The translations under genes were made by a program, and so were the position numbers. Positions 7,036-8,898 of a stretch of DNA of 8,898 bases are shown here, piece after piece (position 1 is the first letter of the stretch; each line of letters opens with the position of its first letter). The notes under the pieces were generated by a model, which was not told where the DNA came from, searched no databases, and saw only the letters and a program-made list of their open reading frames with translations. Source of the DNA: an uncultured Oscillospiraceae bacterium (GTDB taxonomy: Bacteria > Bacillota > Clostridia > Oscillospirales > Oscillospiraceae); NCBI GenBank assembly GCA_900764755.1, contig CAAFPE010000055.1:1-8898 (forward strand). The letters are read 5' to 3'.

Positions 7036-7062
7036 TTAGCGCTCTTTATTATTGATTGCTAA
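7036..7062 (-). promoter_or_regulatory. Degenerate CIRCE-like operator upstream of clpB
   Basis: TTAGCGCTC, a 9-bp spacer and GATTGCTAA match the HrcA operator TTAGCACTC-N9-GAGTGCTAA at 16 of 18 arm positions with the correct spacer length. It lies between the predicted transcription start (near 7060) and the clpB ribosome binding site, the usual position for CIRCE. HrcA would repress clpB outside stress. The arms pair at 7 of 9 positions, so binding may be weaker than at 7745-7771. Confidence 0.65.
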
Positions 7063-7066
7063 TTTA

Positions 7067-7095
7067 ACGATATACCATTTCTCTCCGTTTTGCAA
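7067..7095 (-). promoter_or_regulatory. Candidate clpB promoter
   Basis: On the minus strand TTGCAA (7090-7095) and TATCGT (7067-7072) are 17 bp apart. Each matches the sigma-A consensus at 4 of 6 positions. An overlapping TATATC (7069-7074) preceded by TGG is an alternative -10 with a short spacer. The location just upstream of the CIRCE-like element adds support. Confidence 0.4.
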
Positions 7096-7147
7096 GAGAA
7101 ACTTTTCGGTTTTCTAAAAATTTTTCTGTCCGGGGAAGCATCAAGCA

Positions 7148-7169
7148 GGCAGGCCCCACAGGACCTGCC
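7148..7169 (-). terminator. Hairpin after hsp20, weak terminator candidate
   Basis: On the minus strand a 9-bp stem (one G-T wobble, 4-nt TGTG loop) begins about 21 nt after the hsp20 stop. No immediate U-tract follows; a T-rich stretch appears only about 25-35 nt later. It may limit read-through from hsp20 into clpB but is not a classic intrinsic terminator. Confidence 0.4.
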
Positions 7170-7190
7170 CACCGCTGCACTATGATCCAA

Positions 7191-7616
7191 TCACTGAATC
7201 GTGATCCTGCGGCTCTGGGGGACTGGCTCTCCCTGCTTGGGCAGGGTCAGCTTCAGCACGCCGTCCTCAAAGGCGGCGGTGATGTCCTCCTCCCGGATGC
7301 CGCTGACGTCAAAGGCCCGGGCACAGCTGCCCAGCCGGCGCTCCCGGCAGAGGTATTTGCCCTCCTTTTTCTCCTCATGCTCCTCCCTATGTCTGGCTGT
7401 GATGGTCAGCACGCCGTCCTGAAGGTGCAGGTCGATGTCCTCCTTCCGGAAGCCGGGCAGGTCGGCCTCCAGAAGGAAGTGGTCGCCCTCGTCCCGGATG
7501 TCTGTCCGGAAAGCGGGGAGCTCACCCCGGTTCGCGGGGAACATACGGCGCTCAAAATCATCAAACAGGTCATTCCAGGAAGTGTTCACACGTCCAAAGG
7601 GGATCATGCTGTACAT
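7191..7616 (-). CDS. Small heat-shock protein, Hsp20/alpha-crystallin family
   Basis: Encodes 141 residues, typical for a bacterial small Hsp. A short N-terminal arm with an FDDFERRMF segment (18-26) precedes the alpha-crystallin domain (about 36-126). Within it are ADLPGFRKEDIDL (51-63), GVLTITA (68-74) and the signature AAFEDGVLKLTLPK (114-127). The C-terminal tail carries the I-x-I motif as ITI (138-140), which docks neighbouring subunits in the oligomer. It is an ATP-independent holdase that binds unfolding proteins in the cytoplasm, for later refolding by DnaK and ClpB; the clpB gene lies just downstream on the same strand. The start at 7616 is supported by AAAGGAG at 7626-7632, 9 nt away; the ATG three codons in would be too far. 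A CIRCE element upstream suggests control by HrcA. Two cysteines (90, 98) in the domain are an individual feature of uncertain meaning. Confidence 0.95.
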   Translation of the reverse strand: MYSMIPFGRVNTSWNDLFDDFERRMFPANRGELPAFRTDIRDEGDHFLLEADLPGFRKEDIDLHLQDGVLTITARHREEHEEKKEGKYLCRERRLGSCARAFDVSGIREEDITAAFEDGVLKLTLPKQGEPVPQSRRITIQ

Positions 7617-7633
7617 AAGTCAAAACTCCTTTC

Positions 7634-7669
7634 GGTCCATGGGAGTCACTGGCTCCAGCGCTCCGGACC
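7634..7669 (-). other. Structured leader just upstream of the hsp20 ribosome binding site
   Basis: The minus-strand leader can fold GGTCC with GGACC (5 bp), GGAG with CTCC (4 bp) and CTG with CAG (3 bp) into one interrupted hairpin that ends one base before the ribosome binding site region. The CTCC strand could alternatively pair with the GGAG of the ribosome binding site (7626-7629). This is base-pairing by eye only; function is unproven. Confidence 0.35.
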
Positions 7670-7688
7670 TCTCTTAAACTTTGGCTTT

Positions 7689-7694
7689 ATTATA
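7689..7694 (-). promoter_or_regulatory. Candidate -10 element of hsp20
   Basis: A perfect TATAAT on the minus strand lies about 73 nt before the hsp20 ATG. The position 17 bp upstream reads GAGAAA, a poor -35, so the promoter call is tentative. If it is right, the CIRCE element sits upstream of the -35 rather than over the transcription start. Confidence 0.35.
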
Positions 7695-7744
7695 CGGCCT
7701 GATTATGAACATTTCTCGCAAACATTATGTCTAAACTGTAAATT

Positions 7745-7771
7745 CTAGCACTCTAATAATTAGAGTGCTAG
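7745..7771. promoter_or_regulatory. CIRCE operator (HrcA binding site)
   Basis: CTAGCACTC, a 9-bp AT-only spacer and GAGTGCTAG form a perfect 9-bp dyad. Only the outermost base pair (C/G instead of T/A) differs from the consensus TTAGCACTC-N9-GAGTGCTAA. CIRCE is bound by the repressor HrcA, whose activity depends on GroEL, so repression lifts during heat stress. The site lies 129 bp upstream of the hsp20 start and about 104 bp upstream of the divergent dehydrogenase start. hsp20 is the expected target. Confidence 0.93.
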
Positions 7772-7793
7772 CCCATTCTTTCCACCCGCCTGC

Positions 7794-7822
7794 TTGCGTC
7801 CGCCCGGAGGCTGTGCTACAAT
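7794..7822 (+). promoter_or_regulatory. Candidate promoter of the dehydrogenase gene
   Basis: TTGCGT (7794-7799) and TACAAT (7817-7822, 5 of 6) are 17 bp apart, and TGC precedes the -10, giving an extended -10. The predicted start near 7829 leaves about 47 nt of leader. This excludes the upstream in-frame ATG at 7765, which lies before the promoter and overlaps the CIRCE right arm. Confidence 0.55.
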
Positions 7823-7833
7823 GGAAAAAATCC

Positions 7834-7856
7834 GGCGGGCCTCTTTTCGGCCCGCC
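7834..7856 (+). other. Leader hairpin upstream of the dehydrogenase ribosome binding site
   Basis: GGCGGGCC and GGCCCGCC form a perfect 8-bp stem with a 7-nt TCTTTTC loop, ending 3 nt before the AAGGAGG site. No U-tract follows, so termination is unlikely. It probably affects mRNA stability or translation; this is inference. Confidence 0.5.
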
Positions 7857-7859
7857 ACC

Positions 7860-7866
7860 AAGGAGG
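7860..7866 (+). promoter_or_regulatory. Ribosome binding site fixing the dehydrogenase start
   Basis: AAGGAGG is 9 nt before the ATG at 7876, a near-ideal arrangement. It selects this start over the longer reading frame from 7765. Confidence 0.85.
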
Positions 7867-7875
7867 TCTCTCACC

Positions 7876-8865
7876 ATGAAGGTTTTGATCTGGGGCAGTG
7901 AAGCGCGTTACCGCGCCGATCTTCCCCATGCGGTACAGTCCCTGCCCCTGGAACTGGTATTCTGCCCCCGGGAGCAGCCCCTGGAGTCCATGCTCCCCCG
8001 GCACGCCGACACGGTCTTTCTCTTTGTCGACGCCATCGCACCGGTGGATGGCGCCCTCATGGACCGGATGCCCGGTCTGCGGCTGATCCACTCCGAGGGG
8101 GTGGCCTATAACGCCATCGACCTGGAGGCTGCCCGCCGCCGCTCCATCTTCGTCTGCAACAACAAGGGATGCAATGCTGCCCCCACTGCCGAGATGGCCG
8201 TGATGCTCATGCTCATGTCCCTGCGCTTTGGGATCCCAGGCGACCGGGCCGTGCGGGAGGGGCGGCAGATCCAGTTCAAGGAGGGGGTCATGGCCTCCGG
8301 AGGCCCCGAGCTGGGAGAGCGCACCGTGGGCCTGGTGGGCTTCGGGGACATCGCCCAGGCGGTGGCCCGCCGTCTGCGCCCCTTCGGCTGCTCCCTGTTC
8401 TACTATGCGCCACACCGCCGGCCGCCGGAGGTGGAGGCCGACTTCGGTATCTCCTATCTGCCTCTGGAGGAGCTGTTTGCCAGCTGCGACCTGCTCTCCC
8501 TCCACTGCGCCGTGACCCCCGAGACCCGGGGCATGGTCAACGCCGCCCTTCTGGAGCGGGTCCGGCCTGGGACCATCCTCATCAACACTGCCCGGGGCGA
8601 CCTTCTGGACAACCAGGCGGTCCGCCAGGCGCTGATCGAGGGCCGCCTGGGGGGTGCAGGCTTCGATGTCCTCTCCCCGGAGCCCACCCCTGCCGACCAC
8701 CCACTGGTGCAACTCCCCCCGGAGGTGCGGGACCGGATCGTCTACGCTCCTCATCTGGGCGGCATCACCACCGCCTCCTTCCGCCGCTCCCACGCCTGGA
8801 TGTGGGCCTCAGTCCGCGCCATGCTGGAGGGAGGCCGTCCCAACAACATAGTCAACGGGCTGTGA
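7876..8865 (+). CDS. D-isomer-specific 2-hydroxyacid dehydrogenase
   Basis: Encodes 329 residues, the usual family length. A split catalytic domain (about 1-100 and 295-329) flanks a Rossmann NAD(P)-binding domain. The nucleotide loop is GFGDIA at 155-160, with Ala in place of the third Gly of GxGxxG. The catalytic triad is visible: Arg240 in NTARGDLLD (237-245), Glu269 in DVLSPEP (264-270) and His293 in APHLGGIT (291-298). These enzymes reduce 2-oxo acids to D-2-hydroxy acids with NADH or NADPH, or run in reverse; members include phosphoglycerate, D-lactate and hydroxypyruvate/glyoxylate dehydrogenases. The substrate cannot be read from the sequence, and no C-terminal ACT domain is present, which makes a full-length SerA less likely. 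The gene is divergent from hsp20, with a CIRCE element in the shared intergenic region. The 33 nt after the stop show no terminator before the window ends. Confidence 0.93.
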   Translation: MKVLIWGSEARYRADLPHAVQSLPLELVFCPREQPLESMLPRHADTVFLFVDAIAPVDGALMDRMPGLRLIHSEGVAYNAIDLEAARRRSIFVCNNKGCNAAPTAEMAVMLMLMSLRFGIPGDRAVREGRQIQFKEGVMASGGPELGERTVGLVGFGDIAQAVARRLRPFGCSLFYYAPHRRPPEVEADFGISYLPLEELFASCDLLSLHCAVTPETRGMVNAALLERVRPGTILINTARGDLLDNQAVRQALIEGRLGGAGFDVLSPEPTPADHPLVQLPPEVRDRIVYAPHLGGITTASFRRSHAWMWASVRAMLEGGRPNNIVNGL

Positions 8866-8898
8866 CCCAGCGCCCCGGAACACAGAATATAAACGCCG

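Noticed and set aside
4503..7055. 850-residue open frame on the plus strand opposite clpB
   Set aside because: It mirrors the clpB codons, is Leu/Gly/Val/His/Gln-rich with no domain, and arises because GC-rich third positions leave few stops in the opposite frame. ClpB is unambiguous.
7182..7748. 188-residue plus-strand open frame opposite hsp20
   Set aside because: It is antisense to a clear alpha-crystallin gene and runs into the CIRCE region; no domain or ribosome binding site.
7765..7875. 37-residue N-terminal extension of the dehydrogenase
   Set aside because: The start overlaps the CIRCE right arm and lies before the predicted promoter; the extension is Pro/Arg-rich, and AAGGAGG at 7860-7866 points to 7876.

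Overview
The window looks like a chromosomal stretch from a GC-rich, low-branching Firmicute, most likely a gut-type Clostridia of the Oscillospiraceae (Flavonifractor/Lawsonibacter-like). This is an inference from several signs: strong AGGAGG-type ribosome binding sites, an HrcA-type CIRCE operator, a PrsA-like lipoprotein foldase, and strong G/C bias at third codon positions. There is no rRNA, tRNA, CRISPR array, insertion sequence or phage gene.

Layout, left to right. (1) Positions 71-2087, minus strand: a two-gene MoxR-type AAA+ ATPase / VWA-domain protein operon, with a recognisable promoter and a 5'-leader hairpin. (2) Positions 2232-3512, minus strand: a secreted lipoprotein with a parvulin-type peptidyl-prolyl isomerase domain. 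It has its own extended -10 promoter, and a perfect 14-bp hairpin separates it from the MoxR operon. (3) Positions 3600-4260: a visibly AT-richer island with one plus-strand gene for a small, single-pass membrane-anchored protein of unknown function. It has its own promoter, a palindrome upstream, and a strong rho-independent terminator shared with the convergent clpB. (4) Positions 4365-6995, minus strand: full-length ClpB disaggregase. (5) Positions 7191-7616, minus strand: a small heat-shock protein (Hsp20). (6) Positions 7876-8865, plus strand: a D-isomer-specific 2-hydroxyacid dehydrogenase, divergent from hsp20.

The unifying theme is protein quality control. Hsp20 holds unfolding proteins, ClpB extracts them from aggregates, the parvulin lipoprotein folds exported proteins, and MoxR/VWA pairs are usually chaperone-like assembly factors. 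The sequence supports shared control of the first two. A perfect-palindrome CIRCE element lies in the hsp20/dehydrogenase intergenic region, and a degenerate CIRCE-like element (16 of 18 arm positions) lies just upstream of clpB. Both point to the HrcA repressor.

I see no wholly new system. The most worthwhile leads are the two CIRCE-type sites (one degenerate, one oddly placed between divergent genes), the orphan AT-rich membrane protein with its palindrome, and the recurrent hairpins just upstream of ribosome binding sites.
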